DNA of 64,000 nt from Corallococcus macrosporus. GTDB taxonomy: Bacteria; Myxococcota; Myxococcia; Myxococcales; Myxococcaceae. Position numbers and translations under genes: made by a program. Each line of letters opens with the position of its first letter. Position 1 is the stretch's first letter. Below the pieces are notes generated by a model. It did no database searches. It saw only the letters and a list, made by a program, of their open reading frames with translations, and had not been told where the DNA came from. The stretch lies in assembly GCF_017302985.1 (NCBI RefSeq), contig NZ_JAFIMU010000007.1, positions 2,046,001 through 2,110,000 of the forward strand, in the 5' to 3' direction. Of the stretch, positions 50,491 to 58,595 are shown piece by piece.

Positions 50491-50943
50491 ATGAAGAGCA
50501 TCATCGGCTGGGCGCTGGTCGCCTTCGGCGTCATCGGCTTCGGCGTGGAGATCGACAACCTGCGCCAGAACAAGGCGGACCACACGGTCACGGGGTTCAT
50601 CCTCTCCGCCGTCTTCGTCCTCGGGGGCCTGGCGCTCGTCCGCTCCGCGCGGCGCGCGAAGCTGCCGCCCGAGCTGCGGGATGCGCCCGTGGCGCGGCCC
50701 GCCCTGGACTCGCGCGACGTCGAGCGGGCCGTGCTCGCCTGCGCGAAGGAGCACGGCGGCCGCGTCACCATCGCCGAGGTGGCGGCGGCCAGTCAGCTGT
50801 CGTTCACCGAAGCCAAGGAGGTGCTCGAGGGCCTGTCTCGCGCGGGCGCCTGCACCGTGGACGTCACGGAGAACGGCGCGTTCATCTACGAATTCAGCGG
50901 CCTGATGCCGCGTCAGACGGCTCGTGCGGCGCTCGAGCCCTGA
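50491..50943 (+). CDS. Membrane protein with C-terminal winged-helix-like domain
   Basis: 150 residues. Two N-terminal membrane helices (SIIGWALVAFGVIGFGVEI and VTGFILSAVFVLGGLALV) followed by a soluble domain with RVTIAEVAAASQLSFTEAKE, an HTH-like pattern with a wing-like end. A membrane-anchored regulator is possible. The ATG at 50491 follows a G-rich run (cgggggtttc); a longer upstream start at 50446 is less likely. Function unknown. Confidence 0.75.
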   Translation: MKSIIGWALVAFGVIGFGVEIDNLRQNKADHTVTGFILSAVFVLGGLALVRSARRAKLPPELRDAPVARPALDSRDVERAVLACAKEHGGRVTIAEVAAASQLSFTEAKEVLEGLSRAGACTVDVTENGAFIYEFSGLMPRQTARAALEP

Positions 50944-50960
50944 GCGTCGCGGAAGCGGGC

Positions 50961-51359
50961 CTACCGCCCCAGCTTGAGGGTGACGGTGGCCGAGTCCTCC
51001 ACCGTCCCCTTCAGCGTGAAGCGCAGCTCCCAGACGCCGGGCATGAAGAGGTCCGCGTCGGACACGTCGAAGGTCCCGGGGTCTCGCGCGGTGACGTGAG
51101 GGACCTCGGAGATGCCGTGGTTCATCGCGGGCATCCAGGGCTGCACGGCGAGCACGACACCGGGCACCGGCTTGCCTGACGTGGCGTCGGTGACGCGCAC
51201 CTGGAAGGTCTGAACGCCTCTTCGCAGCGGCGTCGTCTCCGAAAGGACCTCCACGCGGATCCGGCCGGATGCGCTGGTCACCGTCCCCACGGTGGCGGCC
51301 AGGGACGTCGCGCTCCACAACAGCATTCCCATCAGCAGTGCCTTCGTCATTCCCGCCAT
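50961..51359 (-). CDS. Secreted YtkA-like protein
   Basis: 132 residues with signal peptide (ALLMGMLLWSATSLAA). Mature part: VRVTDATSGKPVPGV, WMPAMNHGISEVPHV and FMPGVWELRFTLKG match the YtkA-like/FixH-related periplasmic domain with its conserved His/Met segment, implicated in copper handling. It is divergent from the SCO gene pair, consistent with a copper/cytochrome oxidase link. The ATG at 51350 is an alternative start. Confidence 0.85.
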   Translation of the reverse strand: MAGMTKALLMGMLLWSATSLAATVGTVTSASGRIRVEVLSETTPLRRGVQTFQVRVTDATSGKPVPGVVLAVQPWMPAMNHGISEVPHVTARDPGTFDVSDADLFMPGVWELRFTLKGTVEDSATVTLKLGR

Positions 51360-51439
51360 GTAGCGGAAGAAGCCGTCCCGCGTTCTGCGACAAGGTGTCG
51401 CATCGCGCACGCGGCCTGGATGCGAGAGGGTGCGCCGGC

Positions 51440-51958
51440 ATGTCCGCCCCTCCGTCCTCGTCGTGGGTGTTCGTGGTGCTGGGAACCGCGGGGCTGACCG
51501 TGTCCGTGCTCGCATGCGCGGCGCTCGCGGCGGTGCTGGACTTCGCCTGGACGGAGGCGCCTCCGGCTCACGCTTCATGGGAGCTGGAGGTACCGCCGCC
51601 CGTGCTTGGCCCCCTGCCCGCGCTCACGCTCCGCGATGAACGAGGCCAGCCGCTGGAGCGCGGGCAACTGCATGGTCAGCTCACCCTGCTCCCCTTCACG
51701 AGGGGGCCAGGCGCATCCTTCCTGCGACAGGTCCAGGAGCGGCTGGAGGCCGATGGTGTCCCGTTCCGGGTCGTCATCGCGACGCCGCTCGACGCCACGG
51801 TGCTCCACCCGGACTGGCAGCGGCTCCAGGACCGCGGGCGCCTCCTGTTGCTGGTGGATCAACGCCTCCAGGTCCGAGGCGTCTACGACCTGATTCAAGG
51901 CTCCCCCGAACGCGTCATCACGGACGCGCGCTGCCTGCGCTCCTGCCGCCTCCCATGA
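51440..51958 (+). CDS. SCO-like thioredoxin-fold protein lacking the CxxxC motif
   Basis: 172 residues with an N-terminal membrane anchor (WVFVVLGTAGLTVSVLACAAL). The fold resembles a thioredoxin/SCO domain: ALTLRDERGQPLERGQLHGQ, LTLLPFTRGPGASFLRQVQE, FRVVIATPLDA, LLLLVDQRLQVRG. The expected CxxxC is replaced by TRGPGASFLR, so copper binding or redox activity by that site is lost. It overlaps the functional SCO gene (ATGA). Probably a partner or degenerate paralogue. Confidence 0.75.
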   Translation: MSAPPSSSWVFVVLGTAGLTVSVLACAALAAVLDFAWTEAPPAHASWELEVPPPVLGPLPALTLRDERGQPLERGQLHGQLTLLPFTRGPGASFLRQVQERLEADGVPFRVVIATPLDATVLHPDWQRLQDRGRLLLLVDQRLQVRGVYDLIQGSPERVITDARCLRSCRLP

Positions 51959-52611
51959 AGCCCATGTCCCCTCCTCGCAAATCCCTGCCGTGGCTCGCGC
52001 TCGCGAGCGTCCTGCTGGTCGTCGCGCTGCTGTGCATCGCGTGGCCCCACGTTCAACGCGAACGCGCGCGCATCGCCGCGGAGAACCTGCCCCGGTACGG
52101 TCCGCTCCCGCGCTTCGAGCTGACCGCGCAGACAGGCCAGCCCTTCTCCGACGCCGACATGCGGGGCCACCTCTACGTGGCGGACTTCTTCTTCACCCGC
52201 TGCCCCACGGTCTGCCCGATGCTCACGCAGAAGATGCTGCGGGTGCAGCGGCAGGCACGGGAGCAGGGCCTGGACGTGCGCTTCGCGTCGTTCAGCGTGG
52301 ATCCGCGTCACGACACACCGGAGCGGCTGACCGCCTATGCGCGCGACCACCGCATCGACACGTCCAACTGGACGCTGCTGACGGGGCCGCTGGACGCAGT
52401 GGAGACCACGGTCCTGGAGGGCTTCCGCGTGATGATGGGCCGCGACGCCGACGCGGGCGAGGACGACTTCTTCAGCGTCTTCCACGGCGAGCACTTCGTC
52501 CTCGTGGACGCCCGGGGACAGCTCCGCGGCTACTACCGCGTCACCGAGGGCGAGGGAGGATTGGAGGCCCTGCTCCGGGACGCCGCGCTGCTGGCACGGA
52601 CACAGGAGTGA
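51955..52611 (+). CDS. SCO-family protein (cytochrome oxidase copper chaperone)
   Basis: 218 residues with an N-terminal anchor (WLALASVLLVVALLCIAW). CPTVCP holds C83 and C87, and H180 in GEHFVLVDARGQ is the third copper ligand; DFFFTRCPTVCPMLTQKM and FSVDPRHDTPERL are typical SCO/SenC segments. SCO proteins deliver copper to the CuA site of cytochrome oxidase. The start overlaps the upstream gene stop (ATGA), so the pair is translated together. Confidence 0.93.
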   Translation: MKPMSPPRKSLPWLALASVLLVVALLCIAWPHVQRERARIAAENLPRYGPLPRFELTAQTGQPFSDADMRGHLYVADFFFTRCPTVCPMLTQKMLRVQRQAREQGLDVRFASFSVDPRHDTPERLTAYARDHRIDTSNWTLLTGPLDAVETTVLEGFRVMMGRDADAGEDDFFSVFHGEHFVLVDARGQLRGYYRVTEGEGGLEALLRDAALLARTQE

Positions 52612-52645
52612 CGACGCGGGCCGCCTCCCGTACCGTGCCCTGGAG

Positions 52646-53959
52646 ATGACCCATCCCGATCCCGCCGTCATGGACCTGCTGGACCGCGTCTACAGCTCGA
52701 GCAACAGCGGCTTCGATGACGAAGGCCGCTACAGCCATCGGATTCCCGCCACCTTCACGGAAGCGGATCATGCGCAACTGAAGGCGGCCGGTCTGGTGCC
52801 CAATGTCTTCATCCGGTGGGGGCATGACGAGGCCATCGACAGGCTGCGCCAGTCCGCCGCGAAGGTCGACCTGCGTCCGGCGGCCGACGCGTTCGTGGCC
52901 TCGATGGTGTCCGCCGGCCTCGCCTGGTTGAGCGTGCTGCCCGCCGCCATCCTGGGACGGGCCATGCCCGTCCACGCCGAGGAGCCCATGGGAGGAGGCA
53001 GCTGCCGTGTCTGCTTCTTCAATGCAGGCGCCATCGACGTCACCTACGCCGCGTACCTGCGCCACCTGTCGGGCGGGGACTGGGGTGTGGACCATCCGGT
53101 CAACGGCGTGCTCGCCCTGACCGCCGCCATCGACAGACCGCCGTCCTCCTGGCCCCAGCCCACGCCACGGGATGTCTGGGTGTTCCACCAGGTGCTCGAG
53201 CTGTTGCGCGGCCTTCCCCCCAAGGCACGCTACAGCCAGGCGCGCACCGCGCTCCACAAGGCCCGGCTGCTGAGCGCCAACCGTCCATCACGCTGCGAGA
53301 CCGTGCTGGAAGCGCTCGCGTTCATCGGCATTCTCGAGGCACCCGAGCATCCAGGCCTGATGACCCGCTTCACGTCCGCCATCGAGCGCGACCGCCGCCC
53401 TTCGACAAACGTCGAGGTGCCCGCGCCGCTGGCGTGGTGGTCGGCGAAGGAGGGCCTCCAGGAGGCGCGGGTGGCCACGCTGTTCGGCCATCTCCCACGA
53501 CCCGAGGCGGAGCCCCCCGCGCCAACAACAACCGCCACCGTGCGCCGCAAGACGGCCAGTCCGGCGGCGCCCAGGCCCAGGTCCATCGCGGGCCCGCCGA
53601 CACCGGGCAGCGTGTATGCCATCCAATTCCGCGAGGACCTGTGGGGTGCCGCCTATTGCCACGAGGTGCGCACCGACGGCCGGGGCATCCTGCGAGGCCG
53701 GATGGAGTACCTCGACCTGCTCTCCCCCACGCCGCCCACGGCGGAGCAGGTGGCCGGCATCGGCTTCCGGGACCGCCTGAATGGCGAGCGCTGGCAGACC
53801 TGGTGCGGCGGTCTCGACAAGACCCCTGGGGTCAAACGCATCGCGGTGGACGTGTCCACTCCAACGCACGTCCAGCCCGTGCCGGAACGCATCCCCACGG
53901 GAGGCGCGAGCGAGCTGCGGCACCTCGCGGGCTGGAACTTCAAGTTGCCCGCGGCTTGA
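52646..53959 (+). CDS. Hypothetical protein (437 aa)
   Basis: Soluble, no signal. N-terminal half helical with an unusual WLSVLPAAILGRAMPV and CRVCFFNAGAIDVTYAAYLR; a linker rich in Pro/Thr/Ala follows at about 290-320, then a beta-containing C-terminal domain (VYAIQFREDLWGAAYCHEV, FRDRLNGERWQTWCGG). I do not recognise either half. Large myxobacterial proteins of this kind are often lineage-specific. Starts 34 bp after the SCO gene on the same strand. Confidence 0.75.
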   Translation: MTHPDPAVMDLLDRVYSSSNSGFDDEGRYSHRIPATFTEADHAQLKAAGLVPNVFIRWGHDEAIDRLRQSAAKVDLRPAADAFVASMVSAGLAWLSVLPAAILGRAMPVHAEEPMGGGSCRVCFFNAGAIDVTYAAYLRHLSGGDWGVDHPVNGVLALTAAIDRPPSSWPQPTPRDVWVFHQVLELLRGLPPKARYSQARTALHKARLLSANRPSRCETVLEALAFIGILEAPEHPGLMTRFTSAIERDRRPSTNVEVPAPLAWWSAKEGLQEARVATLFGHLPRPEAEPPAPTTTATVRRKTASPAAPRPRSIAGPPTPGSVYAIQFREDLWGAAYCHEVRTDGRGILRGRMEYLDLLSPTPPTAEQVAGIGFRDRLNGERWQTWCGGLDKTPGVKRIAVDVSTPTHVQPVPERIPTGGASELRHLAGWNFKLPAA

Positions 53960-53961
53960 CT

Positions 53962-53985
53962 TTAAATCTACATAGGTAGATTTAA
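53962..53985. promoter_or_regulatory. 24-bp palindrome overlapping the PadR start region
   Basis: TTAAATCTAC (53962-53971) and its perfect complement GTAGATTTAA (53976-53985) around ATAG. AT-rich in a GC-rich genome, immediately before AAGGGG and the ATG at 53991. Likely the autoregulatory site of the PadR gene. Confidence 0.7.
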
Positions 53986-53990
53986 GGGGC

Positions 53991-54302
53991 ATGCCACGAA
54001 CCCGCGCGCTGTCGAATCACGCCCGCTCCGTGCTTGCCGTACTGCTGGAGGCCGGCACGGGCTGGTCGCACGGGTATGAGCTGTGCCGTCTGGCGGACGT
54101 GAAGTCGGGCACGCTCTACCCGCTGCTGATCCGCCTCGAAGCCCAGGGCTATCTCGAAGCCGAGTGGCAGCAGCCAGCGGAGGGGGGGCGGCCGCCCAGG
54201 CACGCGTATCGCCTGACCCAGGCCGGGGTGCAGCTCGCGCGCGACAATCCGCCAGAGCGCAAGGTGGCTGCTCGCTCCGGCCTTCGCGAGGTCCCGACAT
54301 GA
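53991..54302 (+). CDS. PadR-family transcriptional regulator
   Basis: 103 residues. Winged-helix pattern SVLAVLLEAGTGWSHGYELC, VKSGTLYPLLIRLEAQGYLE and PPRHAYRLTQAGVQL match PadR; short C-terminus, no extra domain. PadR proteins usually repress neighbouring genes and themselves. The upstream palindrome and overlap (ATGA) with the membrane-protein gene point to operon control. The ATG has AAGGGG nearby. Confidence 0.9.
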   Translation: MPRTRALSNHARSVLAVLLEAGTGWSHGYELCRLADVKSGTLYPLLIRLEAQGYLEAEWQQPAEGGRPPRHAYRLTQAGVQLARDNPPERKVAARSGLREVPT

Positions 54303-55411
54303 GCGCCCGGGTCCAACGACGTCTGGCGGAGCTGCTGTGCCGCGCCCTGGAGTCCATCCTGCCGCCGCGGCTGCGCGACTGGGGGCTGGCCATCCGCTAC
54401 GAGCTTGAGGAAATCCCAGACGACACCCAGGCCCTGTTGTTCGCGCTCGCGAGTGTCCGTGGATTGGCGCCGCGTGCCCTCGGCCTGCGCCTGATGCAGC
54501 CCTTCGGCGCGTCGCAGGGCCCGCGTGCCGTCGGTGCACTCTGCGCGGCCGGCGCCGTCGCCATGGGGCTCGTCTACATGACGCTTGCCGGCGCGCCTGT
54601 CGGCTACCTCGTCGTCAACGCGGGCGCGCTCGTCCTCGCGCTTGTCCTGCTGGCCCTCGTCGGCCGCATCCCGGAGGGGGCCGGGCGCTTGTCCGGGGCC
54701 CTGATTCTCGGCCTCTCGGTCCTGCTGCTCGCCACCGCATTCGTCGGCCTCCGCATCGAAGGGGCCGCTCGCTGGGTCAGGCTCGGTGGCGTGGTCGTGC
54801 AACCGAGCCTGGTCCTTCTGCCGCTCATGCTCGCCGGCTTCTCCCGGACGCGCACCCCGCTCGCGACGGCGGGGATGGTCGTTGCCGCGCTGGCCATGGC
54901 GCTCCAGCCCGACCGGGCGATGGCGGCCATGATGACCGTGACGCTGGCGACCGTCGCGGCGACGCGCGCGGGCCGGCTGACGGCGCTGGCATTCACGGCC
55001 AGCCTCCTGGCGTTCGGGGTGACGCTGCTGCGTCCCGACGCGCTTCCAGCCGTCCCTTTCGTCGACCAGGTCCTCTTCTCCTCCTTCGAGGTCCATGCCC
55101 TCGCGGGGCTGGCCGTCATCGCCGGCTCGGCCCTGCTGCTCATTCCTGTGCGCATTGGATGGTCCGGTGCCCCGGACAGCCGCGTGACCTGTCTCGCCTT
55201 CGGGTCCGCATGGCTCGCGGCGATCCTTGCCGCCGCGCTCGGCAACTACCCGACTCCGGTCGTGGGCTACGGCGGCAGCGCGATCCTCGGCTACGTCCTG
55301 AGCCTTTCGGCCCTGCCGAGGCCGGTGAGTTCGCGGGACGGCGCAACCCCCGCCGCGGCCCACACGCCGCGGGCTTCGCGCGACCTCCACTCCAAGATCG
55401 CGCTCGCCTGA
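54299..55411 (+). CDS. SEDS-like (RodA/FtsW-related) multi-spanning membrane protein
   Basis: 370 residues, about 10 membrane helices. The loop GAARWVRLGGVVVQPSLVLL (about 155-175) followed by LQPDRAMAAMM (202-212) corresponds to the SEDS signature GxRRWIxLGxxxxQPS and QPD of FtsW/RodA, which polymerise peptidoglycan; otherwise the protein is diverged and short, so activity is doubtful. It has a soluble N-terminal helix bundle (RDWGLAIRYELEEIPDDT) not seen in SEDS proteins. Cotranscribed with PadR (ATGA overlap). Confidence 0.7.
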   Translation: MSARVQRRLAELLCRALESILPPRLRDWGLAIRYELEEIPDDTQALLFALASVRGLAPRALGLRLMQPFGASQGPRAVGALCAAGAVAMGLVYMTLAGAPVGYLVVNAGALVLALVLLALVGRIPEGAGRLSGALILGLSVLLLATAFVGLRIEGAARWVRLGGVVVQPSLVLLPLMLAGFSRTRTPLATAGMVVAALAMALQPDRAMAAMMTVTLATVAATRAGRLTALAFTASLLAFGVTLLRPDALPAVPFVDQVLFSSFEVHALAGLAVIAGSALLLIPVRIGWSGAPDSRVTCLAFGSAWLAAILAAALGNYPTPVVGYGGSAILGYVLSLSALPRPVSSRDGATPAAAHTPRASRDLHSKIALA

Positions 55412-55413
55412 CC

Positions 55414-56310
55414 ATGCCCCTGCCTCGATTTGGATGGCGGGTTCGATACCTGCTGCCCGTTGTCTTGCTTGCAGCCGTGCTCGGGTTCACGTGGACGCGG
55501 CTGACACGCAGCCGCGGCGACCAACGGGCATCATTCACGCCCGCGATTCAGCAGTGCGATGCGCAAGGGCCCCTGCGTTACTGCATCAACACGGCCGCCG
55601 GGGGCACCAACGGCGACATCGTCTATCACCACCACGGGCGCAATCTCGACGAGACGATCTGGAACGACGACACCTACTTCACCGGCATGCTGCAGGCGCA
55701 ATGGCAGGCCACCGGAGCCCTCCCGCCCACGGTCGTGACCGTCTCCTACGGCTCGACCTGGATCCTGACACCGAAGGGGAAGCAGGAGGACAGCGGGCTG
55801 CTGGATGACTTCATGTCACGGCTGCCTGCGCTCGAAGCGAAGGTAGGGCGTCCCCGGCGGCGGATGCTGCTGGGCGAGTCGATGGGTGGGCTCAACGTCC
55901 TGGTCGCGGGCCTTTCCCATCCGGAGCAGTTCGCGAAGGTCGCGGCGCTCTGCCCGGGCGTCTACGCCGACACGCCGTTCTCCTCTTTCGGCACCATCCG
56001 GGCCTCGATGGAGCGCACCGGAGCCGATCCCAAGATCGTGTTCGGAGTCTGGTGGATGGCGCGCAAGTACGTGGCCGACGAAGCCGAATGGCGCCGCGTC
56101 TCGCCCCTGGACCTGGTCGAGCAAGCAGGGCCGGACCATCCGGAGCTCTATCTCTCCTGCGGCCTCTACGATGCCTACGGCAACTACGAAGGCACCGAAC
56201 GTCTGGCCAATCTGGCTCGTGAGCGTGGCGTCAGGACCGAGTGGCACCCGCTCTACGGCGGCCACTGCGCGTCGGACGTGGCCTCGCTGGCCGACTTCCT
56301 CGTGAAGTGA
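55414..56310 (+). CDS. Esterase D/antigen 85-like hydrolase with N-terminal membrane anchor
   Basis: 298 residues. An N-terminal membrane helix (YLLPVVLLAAVLGFTW), then a domain with HHHGRNLDETIW and S156 in LLGESMGGLNVLVAGL, and YGGHCASDVASL with the catalytic His. This is the putative-esterase (PF00756-like) fold found in esterase D and mycolyltransferases. Third gene of the PadR operon (2 bp after the SEDS-like gene), perhaps acting on cell-envelope esters. Confidence 0.85.
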   Translation: MPLPRFGWRVRYLLPVVLLAAVLGFTWTRLTRSRGDQRASFTPAIQQCDAQGPLRYCINTAAGGTNGDIVYHHHGRNLDETIWNDDTYFTGMLQAQWQATGALPPTVVTVSYGSTWILTPKGKQEDSGLLDDFMSRLPALEAKVGRPRRRMLLGESMGGLNVLVAGLSHPEQFAKVAALCPGVYADTPFSSFGTIRASMERTGADPKIVFGVWWMARKYVADEAEWRRVSPLDLVEQAGPDHPELYLSCGLYDAYGNYEGTERLANLARERGVRTEWHPLYGGHCASDVASLADFLVK

Positions 56311-56311
56311 A

Positions 56312-57070
56312 TCAGGACACGCCAGGCGACATGAGCCCTGCTCGGGCCAGCAGTTCGCGGACACGTCGTGCCAGCGCGATGTGTTCGGGGTTGGAGACCG
56401 TGAAGCGCTCAGGGGTCAGGATGATCAACGTGCCCTGGTCTCCGACAGGTTCGATGCGCACGGGTGCGGGCAGTGGCGGCACCGTGCCGCGGTGACGGGA
56501 CAGGTAGGTTACCCAGCCCAGCAAGATGTCCGCATTGCCGTCCTTATCGTCCAGCTCCCGATGCATGCGGGACATGGCGGCAACCCATTCAGGCTCCCAG
56601 GCCAGGGCCATGCTTCGCACCACTTCGGCTAGAACGGATGCCGTGAAAATCCGCTCCGCATTCGGTCCCTGATTGGGGAGCGACAGGAAACAGGAATTGG
56701 AATGCGCTTCCGCGTATCCGCCGCAACGGATGCGAAGGGCCGCACAATCACGACTTGTTCCACCGTTGTCGAACCAGAAGCTGAAGCCCAGGTCCTCGAA
56801 AACGGGTCCCCCTCTCTCCCGGTTGACGCCTCGCCGGAACATCTCAGCGAGCAAAGGCATGTCGGGCGGCATCAGGGAATGCGTGCGCGCGTCCTTCCGC
56901 GACCTGGCGGGCTTGTACCAGTGAGCCAGGAAAGGGTCGCACTCCGCCAGGCGGTTGAGAAAGCTCGCTGTGCGACGGGCGCATTCCTCGGGAGACTCCT
57001 TTCGCGGCCCCCAGTAGGCACCCGCGAAGTAGGTATCTGGATAGGTCTCGGCTTCGAGCTTCACCGTCAT
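56312..57070 (-). CDS. Imm52-family immunity protein (copy 2)
   Basis: 252 residues. Shares YFAGAYW at the start with copy 1, LPNQGPNAERIFTASVLAEV, WEPEWVAAMS, YLSRHRGTVPPLPAPVRIEP and LTPERFTVSNPEHIALARRV. Starts at 57070 (GGTGG 8 nt upstream); an ATG at 57082 would overlap the toxin stop. Presumably protects against the toxin encoded directly upstream. Divergence from copy 1 in the N-terminal half suggests pair-specific recognition. Confidence 0.87.
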   Translation of the reverse strand: MTVKLEAETYPDTYFAGAYWGPRKESPEECARRTASFLNRLAECDPFLAHWYKPARSRKDARTHSLMPPDMPLLAEMFRRGVNRERGGPVFEDLGFSFWFDNGGTSRDCAALRIRCGGYAEAHSNSCFLSLPNQGPNAERIFTASVLAEVVRSMALAWEPEWVAAMSRMHRELDDKDGNADILLGWVTYLSRHRGTVPPLPAPVRIEPVGDQGTLIILTPERFTVSNPEHIALARRVRELLARAGLMSPGVS

Positions 57071-57074
57071 GAGG

Positions 57075-58532
57075 TCATCCACCTAAAGGGAGGGCAGGGG
57101 TGTGGACGATTTCGACCCCCACAACACGCGCGTTCTTGAGAAGTTCGCGGAAGGCATCAGCGGCCGCCTTCTCCGCGACGTGCCACCGGACGAGAATACC
57201 CGTGCCCCGGACTTTTCGACTCTGCCGATCTGCTTGATCAACGAGCATCTGTGCTCCGGAGTTCCGGAACCACTCCTTTGGCTCCAGGCCTTCGAAGAAC
57301 TTCGCATACCCAGGCCCTTTTGCCTCAAGCAGGACACCGTCCTTGAAGCCATCAAACTTCACGTCGCCGACCCAGTACGCCTCATCCGCGGAGTGCCCAC
57401 TGATCTGCTCCTGATAGCGCCGGGCACGCGTGGACATCGACTCGTTGGCGGGCGCCCACTGTCCGGGGCCTTTGGACGGAGCAGCGCCACTGCCAGTCGT
57501 GTTTGCGCGGTGGAGGATGATGGCTGCCCCAGGGCCACCGCTCAGTGCCGTCGCCGCGCGTCCTGCGGGTACTGAGACGCGCTCCAGTGCCAACGCGCCT
57601 TCCGCTGACAGCGAGAGCACCGGCACCGAGACTTCCGCGCCCAGCGACATCCCTTTCAATGTCCGTGTCGTGGCCGACGCCGCGCCCCAGGTGACGAGCA
57701 TCCCAGTCGTGAGCCGCGACACTTCTCGGATCTGCTCGCCGCGGGTCATGGACTGGAAGCGTTCCCAGTATGCGGGCGACGACGTGATGAGCGCCGACAC
57801 ACCCGCTGGCAGGTTTCTCAGTCCCGCGATGCTGTCCACCGGACGCGTGAGCACCTGTCCGAGCGCGTGGTACAGCTCCCCGAAGGCGTCCTCGGCTCCG
57901 TCCAGCGAGCGGCCGAGGACGTCCGCGTCGTCGTACACTTCCGCCAGGGGCCGCCAGTCCGTCGCCTGGAGCCGCGCATCCACGGCGCGGAAGACGCCGC
58001 CCTTGCCGCTGTAGAAGCGGCCCAGCTCGAAGCCATGCGCGCGGAAGGCGCCGTCCTTCCACTCGACGGGGGCCACCTTCTGCTGGGTGCGCCCGCTGAG
58101 CGCCCACGCGAGGTAGCCATCCGGCCGCAACACCGCGACCTGCTCGCGAGCAAAGCGCTCCACCCGGCGCTGCAATTCCTCGCGCGAGACTTCGCCTTCC
58201 TCCAGCACCTCGCGCAGCAGGAAGCCCGCCGCCATGCGTGGTGGGAAGGACTGCAACGTGACGGGCTTGCCCAGCAGCACTCCCAACAGCCGCGCCGCAT
58301 GCGTGGGCGTCAGCACTGCTCCCAGGGGACGCTCATCCCGCGCGTCCAGCCCCGCGTCCGTCAGCAACTGCTCCCATGCATCCGCGCGGACGCCTGAACT
58401 CGCGACGACGCGACCGGAGCCTGGAGCCCCCATGGACTCCCGGGGTGCGTAGCGCAGGGTCCTGCTGGAGACAGCCTGCGCGCAGCCCGTGAAGAGCATG
58501 AGCACGCAGCACCACAGGACTCCCATCCGCAT
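57075..58532 (-). CDS. Lipoprotein toxin with C-terminal Tox-REase-5 nuclease domain (copy 2)
   Basis: 485 residues. Signal RMGVLWCCVLMLFTGCAQ, lipobox FTGC. The N-terminal 330 residues are unlike copy 1 and rich in charged helices (LLGVLLGKPVTLQSF, SREELQRRVERFARE). A conserved element NESMSTRARRYQ precedes the toxin domain, which carries KFDGF (392-396) and LLEAKGPGY (401-409), the E-x-K active site of Tox-REase-5. A C-terminal LPLGG ends 4 bp before the immunity gene. ATG 58532 has GGAG 7 nt upstream. Confidence 0.87.
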   Translation of the reverse strand: MRMGVLWCCVLMLFTGCAQAVSSRTLRYAPRESMGAPGSGRVVASSGVRADAWEQLLTDAGLDARDERPLGAVLTPTHAARLLGVLLGKPVTLQSFPPRMAAGFLLREVLEEGEVSREELQRRVERFAREQVAVLRPDGYLAWALSGRTQQKVAPVEWKDGAFRAHGFELGRFYSGKGGVFRAVDARLQATDWRPLAEVYDDADVLGRSLDGAEDAFGELYHALGQVLTRPVDSIAGLRNLPAGVSALITSSPAYWERFQSMTRGEQIREVSRLTTGMLVTWGAASATTRTLKGMSLGAEVSVPVLSLSAEGALALERVSVPAGRAATALSGGPGAAIILHRANTTGSGAAPSKGPGQWAPANESMSTRARRYQEQISGHSADEAYWVGDVKFDGFKDGVLLEAKGPGYAKFFEGLEPKEWFRNSGAQMLVDQADRQSRKVRGTGILVRWHVAEKAAADAFRELLKNARVVGVEIVHTPALPLGG

Positions 58533-58595
58533 GACGCCACTCCAGGTCCGGACGCAGGTGACGCCGTCCCGACCTGGAGTGTCCTCCACCCGCGA

